Of a stretch of DNA of 64,000 nucleotides, positions 18,351 through 28,213 are shown piece after piece. The notes below the pieces were generated by a model that made no database searches, had not been told where the DNA came from, and worked only from the letters and a program-made list of their open reading frames with translations. How positions within the stretch are numbered: position 1 is the stretch's first letter; each line of letters opens with the position of its first letter. The stretch comes from Paenibacillus sp. Soil787 (lineage in GTDB: Bacteria > Bacillota > Bacilli > Paenibacillales > NBRC-103111), in NCBI RefSeq assembly GCF_001429545.1, contig NZ_LMSP01000013.1, positions 39 through 64,038 on the forward strand, in the 5' to 3' direction. Both the position numbers and the translations under genes were made by a program.

Positions 18351-20087
18351 ATGGAAAAGATTAAGCGTGTGTCCGAAGCGCCAAAGCCTAAAGTTATCTC
18401 AATTAACATGGATGCCGCATTCTTTTTCGAGAGAGCGGTTCAATCTTTGGATCGGTTTCATTATGATAAGGCATTGAAATATTTCCGGCGAGCTGCAGAG
18501 TATGAGCAGGATAACCCTGTGAATCACTGCAATCTCGCGGGAGTTCTCTCCGAAATGGGCAATTATGACGAGTCGAACCAAATTCTGCAGCATGTCCTTG
18601 ATACGATCGATCCCGAGATGACAGAATGTCACTTTTATATGGCAAACAACTATGCCAACATGGAAAATTTCGAGCAGGCCGAACAAGCGTTAGTTCGATA
18701 TTTGGAGACTGACCCCACAGGTCAATTCATGGATGAGTCCGAAGAAATGATGGAAATGCTGAGCTACGAGCTTGAACGTCCCGCCCCTCTCACTAGCATT
18801 AAGAGTCGAGAAGGGCTCTTCGAGCATGATAAAGCCCGTGCGCTTCTCGAAGAGGGTAAGTTCGCTGAAGCGGTGAGGCAGTTAGAGAAATTGGTGAAGA
18901 ATCAGCCTGATTTCACAGCTGCCCGCAACAATCTGGCCCTTGCTTATTACTATATGGGTCAGTTTGAGAAGGCGATGGAAACGATTCGTGCGGTGCTCGA
19001 CATTGATGCCGGAAATCTGCATGCGCTGTGTAATATGGCCATTTTCCATCAGCATTTTGGCAACAAGGAGGAGTTAGCTGAGCTAACCTCTCTATTGTGC
19101 AAGACGTTTCCTTTTCAGCAGGATCATGTGTTCAAGCTTGCTACAACGATGGGTATCCTTTCTGAGCATGAGAAGGCATACCACTTGTTTAAGCGCCTGC
19201 TTAAAGCAGGGGACGGTACTGCAGACCCTTGCCTCTATCATTACGCAGCGGTCGCAGCCAGCCATATCGGTCGATTCGGCGAAGCTTACCGTTATTGGAA
19301 GCAAGCCGAGAAGCTTGATCCCGGCGCCGAAATCTCCAAGTTTTATTTGGAGCAGCTGCGCTCGCGTGAGAAGGCTCAAGGGCCGCTAACTTGGAGTTAT
19401 CACTACCACCTGCCCTTCGAAGAGCAGTTTAGGGTGTTGGAGAAATCCACGCAAGGAATTCCAGACCAATTGAAGAAAGATCCGCTAGTACGATCCTCCT
19501 TCTTCTGGGCTTTGCGTCATGGTGATATCGAGACGAAGCTGCAGGTGATCCAAGCGTTCGGCTTAATTGCTGATAATGAAGTGAGAGATGCTTTGCAGGA
19601 TTTCATCCTAGATCGTCAAGAAGATGACTACTTGAAGAGAGTCGCGATTTTCGTGCTTCGCAGTATGGGGATCAGAGAGTCACTTCCCGCCTATCTTGAG
19701 AATAAAGAGATTATGGTAGAGGCCTCGCCCTACTCGCCGCATTTGCCCATTTGGGATGCCAAATGGCAGAGTGTAATGGAAACGGCGCTGTCGCATATGC
19801 ACAAGCGTTATGATATGGTTCAACAGTATGATTTGGAAATCCTATGGGTTGAATTTCTGACGAAAATCTACCCGGCAGTGCCTAAGATTCATAAATCTGA
19901 GGGCTGGGCAGCAGCATTGGAATATTTGATCGCCAAAATGCATCGCCGAGCTATTTCCTATCAGGAAGTATCTACACGCTATGGCGTAACAGTCTCAACA
20001 GTAAGCCGCAATGTAAAGCTAATTGATGACACATGTGGCTTGCGTGAGAAAATGGAAGCTATTTTCAACAAATTCACGAATATTTGA
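18351..20087 (+). CDS. TPR-repeat protein with C-terminal helix-turn-helix, YvcD position
   Basis: A 578-residue cytoplasmic protein with several tetratricopeptide repeats in the first 330 residues (for example YDKALKYFRRAAEYEQDNP and FEKAMETIRAVLDIDAGN). A segment VRDALQDFILDRQEDDYLK follows that may be HEAT-like. The C terminus has a helix-turn-helix-like VSTRYGVTVSTVSRNVKL. It sits directly before trxB, as yvcD does in Bacillus. The function is unknown; TPRs suggest protein contacts. The ribosome-binding site is GGAGGTG. Confidence 0.82.
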   Translation: MEKIKRVSEAPKPKVISINMDAAFFFERAVQSLDRFHYDKALKYFRRAAEYEQDNPVNHCNLAGVLSEMGNYDESNQILQHVLDTIDPEMTECHFYMANNYANMENFEQAEQALVRYLETDPTGQFMDESEEMMEMLSYELERPAPLTSIKSREGLFEHDKARALLEEGKFAEAVRQLEKLVKNQPDFTAARNNLALAYYYMGQFEKAMETIRAVLDIDAGNLHALCNMAIFHQHFGNKEELAELTSLLCKTFPFQQDHVFKLATTMGILSEHEKAYHLFKRLLKAGDGTADPCLYHYAAVAASHIGRFGEAYRYWKQAEKLDPGAEISKFYLEQLRSREKAQGPLTWSYHYHLPFEEQFRVLEKSTQGIPDQLKKDPLVRSSFFWALRHGDIETKLQVIQAFGLIADNEVRDALQDFILDRQEDDYLKRVAIFVLRSMGIRESLPAYLENKEIMVEASPYSPHLPIWDAKWQSVMETALSHMHKRYDMVQQYDLEILWVEFLTKIYPAVPKIHKSEGWAAALEYLIAKMHRRAISYQEVSTRYGVTVSTVSRNVKLIDDTCGLREKMEAIFNKFTNI

Positions 20088-20090
20088 TAG

Positions 20091-20125
20091 CCAGTCTTTT
20101 GCCTCGTCGAAAGACCTGGCTTTCA
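20091..20125 (+). terminator. Hairpin after the TPR gene, weak terminator
   Basis: AGCCAG-TCTTT pairs with AAAGA-C-CTGGCT around a ten-base loop, followed only by TTTC. It may reduce read-through into trxB. Confidence 0.5.
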
Positions 20126-20266
20126 TACATAAATATAGCGGCGGTTTCGACTGCTCGCATTGAAGCACAATAAAGCGGAGCATACGAAGGCTGTCTTGCT
20201 GAAGCAAAACGCAGCGATGCTTACGTAGATAGCTTTCTTGAGGAAAGCACCTAGGAGGGAAACCAT

Positions 20267-21214
20267 ATGTACAAATCAGTCGTTGTAGGAACAGGACCAT
20301 CCGGTCTAACAGCAGCCATTTATTTAGCGCGCGCCAACCTTAGCCCACTCGTTATTGAGGGGCCAGAGCCAGGCGGACAGCTTACCACTACTACCGAAGT
20401 AGAGAACTTCCCCGGCTTCCCTGAAGGGATTATGGGTCCTGAATTAATGGAGAATATGCGTAAGCAAGCAGAGCGTTTCGGCGCCGAATTCAAAACCGGT
20501 TGGGTGAACTCCGTCCAGCTGACGAATCGTCCGTTTAAACTGCAAGTTGAAGGTCTTGGCGAGATCGAGACAGAGACACTGATTATCTCCACTGGTGCTT
20601 CTGCCAGATTGCTAGGAATTACCAATGAAAGAGAAAACATCGGACGCGGCGTAAGTACTTGCGCAACGTGTGACGGATTCTTCTTCCGCGGCAAAAAGAT
20701 TGTTGTCATTGGTGGCGGTGACTCCGCCATGGAAGAAGCGAATTTCCTTACTCGCTTTGCTTCGGAAGTCCGTTTGGTCCACCGTCGTGATGAGCTTCGC
20801 GCGTCGAAAATTATGCAGGATCGTGCTCGCGGCAACGAGAAAGTGAAATGGGCACTGAATAATACACCGCTTGAAGTTATTGCTGGTGAAAAAGGCGTAA
20901 CAGGCCTGAAAGTCAAAAATAACGAAACCGGTGAAGATGAAATCATCGAAACAGACGGTATCTTTGTAGCTATCGGCCATACACCGAATACGAAGTTCTT
21001 AGGTGGACAAATCGACACGGATGAGCAAGGCTATATTATTGTGAAGCCGGGCACGACGGAAACGAATATCCCTGGCGTATTTGCTTGTGGTGACGTGCAA
21101 GACACGAAGTATCGCCAAGCGATTACGGCGGCAGGAAGTGGATGCGCAGCTGCCCTGGAAGCTGAAAAGTTCTTAGAAGGCAGCATCGTACACGATTGGA
21201 GCCAGTCGCTGTAA
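20267..21214 (+). CDS. trxB: Thioredoxin reductase, first copy
   Basis: A 315-residue FAD/NADPH enzyme that reduces thioredoxin. The FAD loop GTGPSGLTAA is at the N terminus, the redox-active CATC is at residues 132-135, the NADPH loop is GGGDSAMEEA, and the C-terminal FAD motif is FACGDVQD. The ribosome-binding site is TAGGAGGGAAA. It is in the conserved position before the rapZ cluster. A paralogue with the same motifs is at 62812. Confidence 0.95.
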   Translation: MYKSVVVGTGPSGLTAAIYLARANLSPLVIEGPEPGGQLTTTTEVENFPGFPEGIMGPELMENMRKQAERFGAEFKTGWVNSVQLTNRPFKLQVEGLGEIETETLIISTGASARLLGITNERENIGRGVSTCATCDGFFFRGKKIVVIGGGDSAMEEANFLTRFASEVRLVHRRDELRASKIMQDRARGNEKVKWALNNTPLEVIAGEKGVTGLKVKNNETGEDEIIETDGIFVAIGHTPNTKFLGGQIDTDEQGYIIVKPGTTETNIPGVFACGDVQDTKYRQAITAAGSGCAAALEAEKFLEGSIVHDWSQSL

Positions 21215-21238
21215 GTGGTTTGGAATCTTTACAGCAAA

Positions 21239-21265
21239 CGTGGAGGGCTAATCTCTCCACGTTTT
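21239..21265 (+). terminator. Terminator after trxB
   Basis: Arms CGTGGAG and CTCCACG around a short loop, followed by TTTTCTCTTTT. Confidence 0.8.
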
Positions 21266-21341
21266 CTCTTTTCATTGGAAGCTGTTGAATCTTGACCAGT
21301 TTAAAGGCTTGACTTATAGTTGGAACAGGAGCATAAGTAAA

Positions 21342-21391
21342 CCCCACAAAGTACTTCGATATGAGTTTATATATTACTTTGCGGGGACCCC
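21342..21391. repeat. Hairpin with dispersed motif TACTTT-CGGGG-CCC, copy 3
   Basis: CCCCACAAAGTA (21342-21353) pairs with TACTTTGCGGGG (21375-21386), one mismatch, and the motif continues ACCCC. It lies 50 bases before glk. The right arm is the same short motif seen at 38-55 and 587-603; here a complete inverted partner is present. Confidence 0.55.
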
Positions 21392-21437
21392 GGAAAATAT
21401 CCGAAAATTATATGAATATTCATGAGGTGACCTTGCA

Positions 21438-22385
21438 ATGTCAGATCAGATTTATATCGGTGTAGATTTAGGCGGTACGAATATCAAAGTGGGAATCTGC
21501 GATGAGCAGGGGAAACTGCTACAAACGTTTGAAGGCCCTACAGGCGCTGAAAATGGTTCTGATTTTGTCATTGAGCGAATTGCGCAGTATGTACGCCAAA
21601 TTGTTGAAGAGTCTCCGTTTGAATGGGAGCAAGTGGCTGGTATTGGTGCAGGTTTAGCCGGATTCATGGATATTCCGGAAGGCTTCGTCAAATTCTCTCC
21701 CAATTTGCAATGGCATAATGTTCCTGCGAAGAAAATGTTGGAAGGATTTCTTGGTAAAACGGTTAAGATTGACAACGATGCCAATGTAGCTGCTTTAGGC
21801 GAAGCTTGGGCAGGCAGCGGGGCAGGCATTCCGAATGTAGTTTGCTATACGCTTGGAACAGGCGTTGGCGGCGGGATTATTATTAACGGGAAAATTTATC
21901 AAGGTTCTGCGGGTATGGCTGGAGAACTTGGTCACATGTCCGTAGTGCCTGACATTGAAGCAATTCAGTGTGGCTGCGGACAAATGGGTTGTCTAGAAAC
22001 GGTATCATCGGCGACAGGCATCGTTCGTATGGCGAATGAAGCGGTTGAACGCGGCGAGAGAACGTCATTAGCTCTTCACGAGAAGATTGAAGCGAAGCAT
22101 GTCTTCGATGCTGCTAAGAGCGGAGATGAAGTATCCCTGCGCATCGTGAACCGTGCTGCCTATTATCTTGGACGTTCGATGGCTGCGATGGCTGTTATTA
22201 TTAATCCGAAACGTTTCATACTCGGTGGTGGTGTTTCTAAAGCCGGGGAAATTTTATTCCAACCGATTCGTGAAACCTTTAAGAAATACACACCAGAGAC
22301 AGCCTCTGAAGGTGTTGAGATCGTTGCTGCAACACTTGGTAACGACGCGGGCATCGTAGGCGCTGCTGGTTTGAATTTAAGATAG
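21438..22385 (+). CDS. glk: ROK-family glucokinase
   Basis: A 315-residue cytoplasmic kinase that phosphorylates glucose for glycolysis. The N-terminal phosphate loop VDLGGTNIKVG and the ROK zinc motif CGCGQMGCLETVSSATG are present. It takes the place between trxB and rapZ that Bacillus subtilis gives to the NUDIX gene yvcI. The ribosome-binding site is GAGGTGA. Substrate assignment is from family closeness to Bacillus GlcK; other ROK sugars cannot be excluded. Confidence 0.88.
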   Translation: MSDQIYIGVDLGGTNIKVGICDEQGKLLQTFEGPTGAENGSDFVIERIAQYVRQIVEESPFEWEQVAGIGAGLAGFMDIPEGFVKFSPNLQWHNVPAKKMLEGFLGKTVKIDNDANVAALGEAWAGSGAGIPNVVCYTLGTGVGGGIIINGKIYQGSAGMAGELGHMSVVPDIEAIQCGCGQMGCLETVSSATGIVRMANEAVERGERTSLALHEKIEAKHVFDAAKSGDEVSLRIVNRAAYYLGRSMAAMAVIINPKRFILGGGVSKAGEILFQPIRETFKKYTPETASEGVEIVAATLGNDAGIVGAAGLNLR

Positions 22386-22461
22386 ACGTAATACGTACTG
22401 TTCGTATGGTTAGCGGATCTGAGTTGGCCTGCGAGAAGCACTCCAAAGGAAGGTGTCATTC

Positions 22462-23349
22462 ATGGAAGAAAACCACCCTTTAGCGAAACTGGTCATAATT
22501 ACAGGAATGTCAGGTGCAGGTAAGACGATTGCCGTACAGAGTCTAGAAGATCTAGGATTCTTCTGCGTCGATAATTTGCCTCCTGTGTTGATTCCTAAAT
22601 TTGCTGAGTTGATCGAGCAGTCGATGGGGAAAATCGGCAAAGTGGCACTGGTGATTGATTTGCGAGGGCGTGAATTTTTCACTGCACTTCAGGAGTCGCT
22701 TCGTTATATCCAAGAGAATTACACGCTTAGTTATGAAATTCTATTCCTAGATGCTACCGATGCGACGCTAGTACAGCGTTATAAGGAAAGTCGCCGCCGT
22801 CACCCGCTAGCTCCCGATGGAGCGCCGCTTGAAGGTATTGGTCTTGAGCGTAAACTGCTGGAAGAGCTGAAAGGCTTAGCCACGCAGGTTATTGACACAA
22901 GTACGCTTAAGCCGGTGCAGCTCAAAGAAAGAATTATTTCCCGGTTCACCAATTTGGAAACAAACCGCATATCTATAAATGTAATTTCCTTCGGATTTAA
23001 ATATGGTGTCCCAATTGATGCTGATTTAATCTTTGATGTTCGCTTCTTGCCGAATCCACACTATGTGGAACAACTTCGTCCACAGACGGGTCAAGATCCC
23101 GACGTCTATGACTACGTGATGAAGTGGTCCGAGACGCAAGAGTTCCTGAATAAACTGCTCGATATGCTCCATTTCTTAATGCCTCAGTATAAGAAAGAAG
23201 GCAAGAGTCAGGTTGTTGTGGGAATAGGCTGTACTGGAGGTAAACACCGATCCGTCGCCATCACGGAATATCTCGGTAAAGTGATGGGGAACAGCGAAAC
23301 CGAAACCGTGCGTTTGAGTCATCGAGACGCCGAGCGGGACCGTGTATAA
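22462..23349 (+). CDS. rapZ: RNase adapter protein / nucleotide-binding protein RapZ (YvcJ)
   Basis: A 295-residue P-loop protein. Walker A GMSGAGKT is at residues 15-22, and the C-terminal domain has [13 protein letters not shown] typical of RapZ. In Bacillus, YvcJ binds and hydrolyses GTP and affects competence; in E. coli, RapZ guides RNase E. I chose ATG 22462, eight bases after AAGGAAGG, over GTG 22453 inside that site. It is followed by yvcK and whiA. Confidence 0.93.
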   Translation: MEENHPLAKLVIITGMSGAGKTIAVQSLEDLGFFCVDNLPPVLIPKFAELIEQSMGKIGKVALVIDLRGREFFTALQESLRYIQENYTLSYEILFLDATDATLVQRYKESRRRHPLAPDGAPLEGIGLERKLLEELKGLATQVIDTSTLKPVQLKERIISRFTNLETNRISINVISFGFKYGVPIDADLIFDVRFLPNPHYVEQLRPQTGQDPDVYDYVMKWSETQEFLNKLLDMLHFLMPQYKKEGKSQVVVGIGCTGGKHRSVAITEYLGKVMGNSETETVRLSHRDAERDRV

Positions 23350-23380
23350 GCAGTCCTACGATTAAGAGGGTGAAAGAAGT

Positions 23381-24364
23381 ATGGAACATGTTGAATTACA
23401 ACGCAAGCCCAGAATAGTCGTTATTGGCGGTGGAACAGGTCTTTCGGTTATGCTTAGAGGATTGAAGGAGAAGCCGGTTGATATTACAGCCATTGTAACG
23501 GTAGCGGATGATGGAGGAAGCTCTGGTATTCTCCGGAATGAATTGCAGATGCCGCCTCCGGGTGACATTCGCAGTGTGCTAACGGCCCTTGCTGATGTCG
23601 AGCCCTTGCTATCGCTTATTTTGCAATATAGATTTCAAGTGGGTACAGGTTTAGCTGGACACAGTCTGGGAAATCTAATACTAGCAGCACTTACGGATAT
23701 TACAGGTGACTTTGTCACTGCGGTTCAAGAAATGAATCGTGTATTTGCTGTTCGAGGTCGGGTGCTTCCCGCATCGAATCAAGCTATCGTATTGAAAGCG
23801 ATCATGGAAGATGGTACCTTAGTCGTAGGCGAGTCCAAGATTCCAAAAGCAGATGGACGCATCAAGCGTGTATTCATCGAGCCGGCTAATGTGACACCGC
23901 TAGCTGAAGCTGTTCAAGCTATACGCGAAGCAGATGCCATATTATGCGGCCCAGGTAGCTTATATACCAGCTTGCTGCCGAATCTGCTTGTCCCTGGGAT
24001 CGCGGAAGAGATTGTGAAATCGAATGCTGTAAAGTTGTTCATCTGCAATGTGATGACACAGCCAGGCGAAACTGACGACTATTCGGTCAGCGATCATCTG
24101 GATGCCATTTATGATCACCTAGGCCAACATTTGTTTGACTATGTGATTGTGAACAACGGAGAAATCCCTCCGCAAGTTCAGGCAAAATATGCGGAAAAGG
24201 GTTCGAAAGCGGTTCATTTGGACCTAGAAGAAGTCACGAAGAGAGGGTATCGGATCATTGCTGATCGACTCGTGCTATTTCGTACCTACCTTCGTCATGA
24301 TGCAGAGAAATTGAGTGACCATATTTATCAGCTCGTCGAAAGCTGGATGTTAAGGAAGAAGTGA
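23381..24364 (+). CDS. yvcK: Gluconeogenesis factor YvcK/MgfK
   Basis: A 327-residue CofD-like protein that binds UDP-sugars in Bacillus and is needed for growth and shape on gluconeogenic carbon. The start [17 protein letters not shown] and the following [10 protein letters not shown] are diagnostic. It overlaps the annotated upstream frame of whiA by four bases. Confidence 0.93.
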   Translation: MEHVELQRKPRIVVIGGGTGLSVMLRGLKEKPVDITAIVTVADDGGSSGILRNELQMPPPGDIRSVLTALADVEPLLSLILQYRFQVGTGLAGHSLGNLILAALTDITGDFVTAVQEMNRVFAVRGRVLPASNQAIVLKAIMEDGTLVVGESKIPKADGRIKRVFIEPANVTPLAEAVQAIREADAILCGPGSLYTSLLPNLLVPGIAEEIVKSNAVKLFICNVMTQPGETDDYSVSDHLDAIYDHLGQHLFDYVIVNNGEIPPQVQAKYAEKGSKAVHLDLEEVTKRGYRIIADRLVLFRTYLRHDAEKLSDHIYQLVESWMLRKK

Positions 24365-24369
24365 GTCCC

Positions 24370-25302
24370 TTGTCCTTTGCGGCAACAACCAAAAAAGAAT
24401 TAACGTTAATTGCAGATGCGGAAGCATGTTGTGAAAAAGCGGAGCTGTCGGCTTTGATTCGAATGAATGGATCTGTGCAGCTAACCAGCCAACGCGTCGT
24501 ACTTGATATTTCCACCGAAAATGCAGCTATTGCTAGGCGGATATACACGCTCATCAAAAAGACGTACAAATTGCACACCGAGCTGCTCGTGCGTAAAAAA
24601 ATGCGTTTGAAGAAGAATAACGTGTATATTGTTAGAGTTCCCGGTCAGGTCCAGGAGCTGCTCAGTGATCTGAAAATTGTTTCCGAAGGGTTCATCTTCA
24701 CCACAGGAATTAACAAAGAGATCATTCGAGGCAATTGCTGCAAAAGGGCATATCTTCGTGGGGCATTCATGGCTGGAGGCTCGGTGAATAATCCCGAGGG
24801 TTCTTCTTATCATCTCGAGATTGCCTCGATTTACGAGGAGCATTGCAAGGCATTATCTCAGCTTGCGAACAAATTCGATTTGAATGCCCGCTGCATCGAA
24901 CGCAAAAAAGGGTTCGTCTTGTATATCAAAGAAGGCGAGAAGATTATCGAGTTTCTAAGTATCATTGGAGCACATCAAGCGCTGCTGCGCTTTGAGGATG
25001 TCCGGATCATGAAGGATATGCGCAACTCGGTGAACCGCATTGTCAATTGTGAAACTGCGAACCTTAATAAGACGATTGGTGCAGCAGTTAGACAGATCGA
25101 AAATATCCGTCTCCTACAAAGGGAAGTCGGACTGGATAGCTTACCTGAAAAACTAAGAGAGGTTGCCGAAATTAGACTTCAGCATCCCGATCTGAATCTC
25201 AAGGAAGTTGGCGACATGCTTAAGGGCAGTGTGAGCAAATCCGGTGTCAATCATCGTCTGCGAAAAATCGACGAATTGGCTGAAAAACAGCGGAATTCGT
25301 AG
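24370..25302 (+). CDS. whiA: DNA-binding protein WhiA
   Basis: A 310-residue protein with a LAGLIDADG-like N-terminal fold and a C-terminal helix-turn-helix ([21 protein letters not shown]). It controls sporulation septation in actinomycetes and affects division and chromosome segregation in Bacillus. I prefer TTG 24370 ([11 protein letters not shown]), which matches the family N terminus and lies 11 bases after AAGGAAG; GTG 24361 overlaps the yvcK stop but has only two bases of spacing. Confidence 0.92.
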   Translation: MSFAATTKKELTLIADAEACCEKAELSALIRMNGSVQLTSQRVVLDISTENAAIARRIYTLIKKTYKLHTELLVRKKMRLKKNNVYIVRVPGQVQELLSDLKIVSEGFIFTTGINKEIIRGNCCKRAYLRGAFMAGGSVNNPEGSSYHLEIASIYEEHCKALSQLANKFDLNARCIERKKGFVLYIKEGEKIIEFLSIIGAHQALLRFEDVRIMKDMRNSVNRIVNCETANLNKTIGAAVRQIENIRLLQREVGLDSLPEKLREVAEIRLQHPDLNLKEVGDMLKGSVSKSGVNHRLRKIDELAEKQRNS

Positions 25303-25369
25303 ATATGAAGCCGCTGTACAGCGCATCTATAAGTTTTTCTCATTTTTTCTAGTGTACTTCAGGGAAAAA

Positions 25370-25378
25370 TGCTATAAT
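25370..25378 (+). promoter_or_regulatory. Extended -10 promoter of the HPr-family gene
   Basis: TGC-TATAAT (TGn extended -10) lies 73 bases before ATG 25452; the -35 region is weak. This would let the gene be transcribed apart from whiA. Confidence 0.55.
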
Positions 25379-25451
25379 GTTAAAACATAAGGTATAAGCG
25401 CTGTTATCAATAGTAATTCATATAAGCTCCATATTAGGGGGAATTAGTTCC

Positions 25452-25721
25452 ATGTCCAGACGTCCAGTCGTTGTGAAGTTGAGAACAGGACTTCATGCCA
25501 GACCTGCGGCATTGTTTGTTCAAGAGGCGAATAAATTTTCATCCGAGATCTTTGTTGAGAAAGATGAAAAGAAAGTGAATGCGAAAAGCATCATGGGAAT
25601 TATGAGTCTTGCGATCAGTACAGGGACCGAAGTCTTCATAAGTGCAGAAGGTTCGGATGCCGAGCAGGCTGTAAACGCTTTAGTCACATTAGTTAGCAAG
25701 GAAGAATTGGAAAACCAATAA
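25452..25721 (+). CDS. HPr-family phosphocarrier protein at the crh position
   Basis: An 89-residue HPr-fold protein. In Bacillus this position downstream of whiA holds crh, whose product has Gln at position 15 and keeps only the regulatory Ser46. Here TGLHARPAA shows His15, and AKSIMGIMSL shows Ser46. So the protein could take phosphate from enzyme I at His15 and from HprK at Ser46. It may be a true HPr, or an ancestral Crh. No ptsI follows. The ribosome-binding site is AGGGGGAA. A terminator follows directly. Confidence 0.9.
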   Translation: MSRRPVVVKLRTGLHARPAALFVQEANKFSSEIFVEKDEKKVNAKSIMGIMSLAISTGTEVFISAEGSDAEQAVNALVTLVSKEELENQ

Positions 25722-25726
25722 TCCTT

Positions 25727-25756
25727 CAAAAGCTTCCTTTCGAGGAGGCTTTTTTG
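25727..25756 (+). terminator. Terminator after the HPr-family gene
   Basis: AAAAGCTTCCT pairs with AGGAGGCTTTTTT around TTCG. Confidence 0.9.
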
Positions 25757-25928
25757 CCAGTGAAGCGGTCGTACAGTGCAGTTTAATAAGTGTCAAATTT
25801 GTTAACAATTAGGGGAATTAGCAACCTTTTTCTCTTGGCGGCGTCTAATGAACGTGGTCAACGAAGGAAAGGGCTATTTGCCATTCCTGCCGTACTGTAT
25901 TCAAATGTTAAAGGAGCCAGAGAAGAGA

Positions 25929-27698
25929 ATGATATTGAATTCGCTAAAAAAAGAGGTTACCCTCCTGCTTGCGCTAATCGTGTTTCTTGCTAGTACGATA
26001 ACAGCACCGGCAGCTTACGCGGTATCGGCAAGCTCGTCCTTCATTTTACTTTATATCGATAAGTCAGAAGCATTCGTTAATGATCAGCAAATCCATTTGG
26101 AGTCTCCATCTACCATTATCGACGGCAGCACGTTCGTCCCCGCCAAGTTTCTTGGGGATACGATGGACTTTAAGGTGGAGTGGAATGATGCCTCACGGAC
26201 CATTCAGATGACTCCTCCGGGTTACAACATCGTTCTTGATTCTGATCATAAGACCGTGACGACCAATGGGGTGGATACGCCTTTTAACTCGGTTGCTGCG
26301 ATCGTAAATGGAAAGCTTCTGGTAAAGCTGACTTGGTTAGCAGATTATATGGGCGCGAAGTATAAATATAACAATGAACTTCGTCGAGTTGAAATCGTAC
26401 ACTTTAAGACGCCTGAGGGCATCTACATTGACCAGGATAGCAACTCCAGACCTGTAGCTAAGTTTACGACAGCAAAGCCTACATACCGTATTGGAGAGCC
26501 TGTGAAGTATCTCGATCTTAGCTACGATCCTGATGCGGAAGGTATTGCGTCCTATGATTGGGCAGGCAATCAGGAAGCCTTTTTCAAACCAGGTAATTAT
26601 CCGGTTACTTTGACGGTTAAAGATGGTCACGGACATGTAAGTAAATTGTTCAAAAGCTTTGTAACAGTGGTTAATGAACCTTATTTGACTGAAGTAGAAT
26701 ACCCGATTTATACGAAGCCGGTTGGTGGTTTCATCAAGTCGGACTGGGGCACAATTTGGGCTCATTTTAATGAGATGGCTCCATTGCCTAAGAAAGTAAC
26801 GGAAGTTCCAGGACGTACGCTTCTAGTGAGCGATAGTCCGGAGGAATTTACAGAGAGTGGTATTCTGTACCGCGATAACATCAATGGTAAGGCTCGACTG
26901 TATGCCGATCATATCAACGGTACGAAGCAAAAGATGACCATGGCCATTTTCGCAACGAATAACTCAGATAAACCGGTTAAGATCAAGACAACGAATAAAG
27001 GAGAGGTGTATCCTTCCGTTTATGCGAATTTGATTGGCAGCGAAGCGTCCGTAGACTTCCTTCTGAACAATGTATACACGGACGAACTAACGGTGCCTCC
27101 TCATGAGACTTACGTGTATGCGAAGCTTCCGGACTTCTATCCGGGGCAGGGTGTGAACTTATTTTACGATGTGGAAACAGACGGTGAGCTGCAAATTTCA
27201 TTCGGTGTGACGGATCGCATGCTGACGCCAACGATAGCACAAGAGCTTCCGTTATTGGGCTTCACAGGCCATGTGCGGGGGACGTTCCCGATATCGGAAA
27301 TTAAATGGGATGTAGACGCCACAAGCTTCACGAAAACGTCGGTACTTACGATTGGGGATAACAAGACGGATCCATTCGTTAAAGGGTATGACGTGATGCG
27401 CAAGCAGAACGTGGAGAACGGCGGCAATTATGGCGTGGTCTATAAAATCCATGCGGATAAGCCGCGCAAGATGGCTGTTATGATTATGGCCAAAGGCGGC
27501 GTGTTCAAAGGACCGTTCAAAATAAACGGTGAGATCATTCCGGTTCCTTATTCCGGTGTCATTACGGCGTTTGACGGGATGGAAGTGCTGGCTCGTACGA
27601 CGGGTACGGAAGACGCGCTGGATATCGAGTTCACGCCTCCGGCGGGTTCGGCATTTCCGATTGATCTGATTTTCTATCCATTGGATGAGAAGAAATAA
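25929..27698 (+). CDS. Secreted copper-amine-oxidase N-terminal-domain protein with PKD-like domain
   Basis: A 589-residue exported protein. A signal peptide is visible (KKEVTLLLALIVFLAS to AYA). Residues 35-160 carry the copper amine oxidase N-domain pattern (VNDQQIHLESPSTIIDGSTF, VEWND). A PKD-like part with YDPDAEGIASYDWAG and GNYPVTLTVKDGHG follows. The remaining 330 residues are not recognised. I chose ATG 25929, next to the signal peptide; upstream starts at 25848 and 25902 lack a clear ribosome-binding site. Such domains are very common in Paenibacillus cell-surface proteins and carry no oxidase activity. Confidence 0.82.
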   Translation: MILNSLKKEVTLLLALIVFLASTITAPAAYAVSASSSFILLYIDKSEAFVNDQQIHLESPSTIIDGSTFVPAKFLGDTMDFKVEWNDASRTIQMTPPGYNIVLDSDHKTVTTNGVDTPFNSVAAIVNGKLLVKLTWLADYMGAKYKYNNELRRVEIVHFKTPEGIYIDQDSNSRPVAKFTTAKPTYRIGEPVKYLDLSYDPDAEGIASYDWAGNQEAFFKPGNYPVTLTVKDGHGHVSKLFKSFVTVVNEPYLTEVEYPIYTKPVGGFIKSDWGTIWAHFNEMAPLPKKVTEVPGRTLLVSDSPEEFTESGILYRDNINGKARLYADHINGTKQKMTMAIFATNNSDKPVKIKTTNKGEVYPSVYANLIGSEASVDFLLNNVYTDELTVPPHETYVYAKLPDFYPGQGVNLFYDVETDGELQISFGVTDRMLTPTIAQELPLLGFTGHVRGTFPISEIKWDVDATSFTKTSVLTIGDNKTDPFVKGYDVMRKQNVENGGNYGVVYKIHADKPRKMAVMIMAKGGVFKGPFKINGEIIPVPYSGVITAFDGMEVLARTTGTEDALDIEFTPPAGSAFPIDLIFYPLDEKK

Positions 27699-27710
27699 AA
27701 TGAAAAGATA

Positions 27711-27783
27711 AGAGCCCTTGGTGATCTTAGTGATGCGTACAGCATTATACTGGGATCTCAGGAGGCTCTTTTTCTATGAACTT
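27711..27783 (+). terminator. Terminator after the surface protein
   Basis: Arms AGAGCC and GGCTCT, with inner GATC pairs, bracket a long loop and are followed by TTTTT. Confidence 0.65.
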
Positions 27784-27952
27784 GTGTCGGCGGTAGAGAT
27801 GGGGAATAAGCTCGGAAATCGACTGATTCGCATGAGAGAGAGTAGCAATTTAACGATGAAAAACATGCTTAAGTAATGAATATGTGTGGCAGGATCAGGA
27901 TTAAGCGCGGAAACAGAGCTTATTGTTGAAGAGAGACTGAAATAAGCGGCGC

Positions 27953-28041
27953 AGAAATCGGGCTTACCACCCAAAACTACGATGAAGCTGGGTTGCGAAT
28001 GCTGAGAAGCCGATTTCCGTGCTTACAGCAGCGGTGGTAAG
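27953..28041. other. Interleaved inverted repeats in a noncoding stretch
   Basis: GAAATCGG (27953-27960) pairs with CCGATTTC (28010-28017), and CTTACCACC (27963-27971) pairs with GGTGGTAAG (28033-28041). The arm order A-B-A'-B' is that of an RNA pseudoknot. The surrounding 27784-28061 shows no gene. Confidence 0.5.
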
Positions 28042-28061
28042 TGAAGCGTGTAAGATCTAAT

Positions 28062-28117
28062 AAAAAAACCAGCCCGCACGGCCGGTTGTAAGAGCGGTCA
28101 ATGCAGGCTGGTTTTTA
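28062..28117 (-). terminator. Bidirectional terminator facing clpP
   Basis: AACCAGCC (28067) pairs with GGCTGGTT (28106), with A-run on the left and T-run on the right, so it can stop transcription from both sides. Confidence 0.8.
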
Positions 28118-28120
28118 TTT

Positions 28121-28208
28121 GTAGATAAGAAAGTATAAATTTTATACTTTTGCTTCGCATCTACCTTGACAAACACGCTCGCCCCTGAAGACGACGGAGT
28201 CGTTTATT
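28121..28208. repeat. 88-nt dispersed repeat, copy A
   Basis: This stretch is nearly identical to 51537-51625. It contains the perfect palindrome around AAGTATAAA-TTTATACTT, outer arms GTAGAT/ATCTAC, and a second hairpin near ACGAC-GG-AGTCGT. It ends six bases before the clpP stop; the other copy follows the SEC-C gene. It appears to be a structured mobile or regulatory repeat. Confidence 0.9.
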
Positions 28209-28213
28209 ACAAA

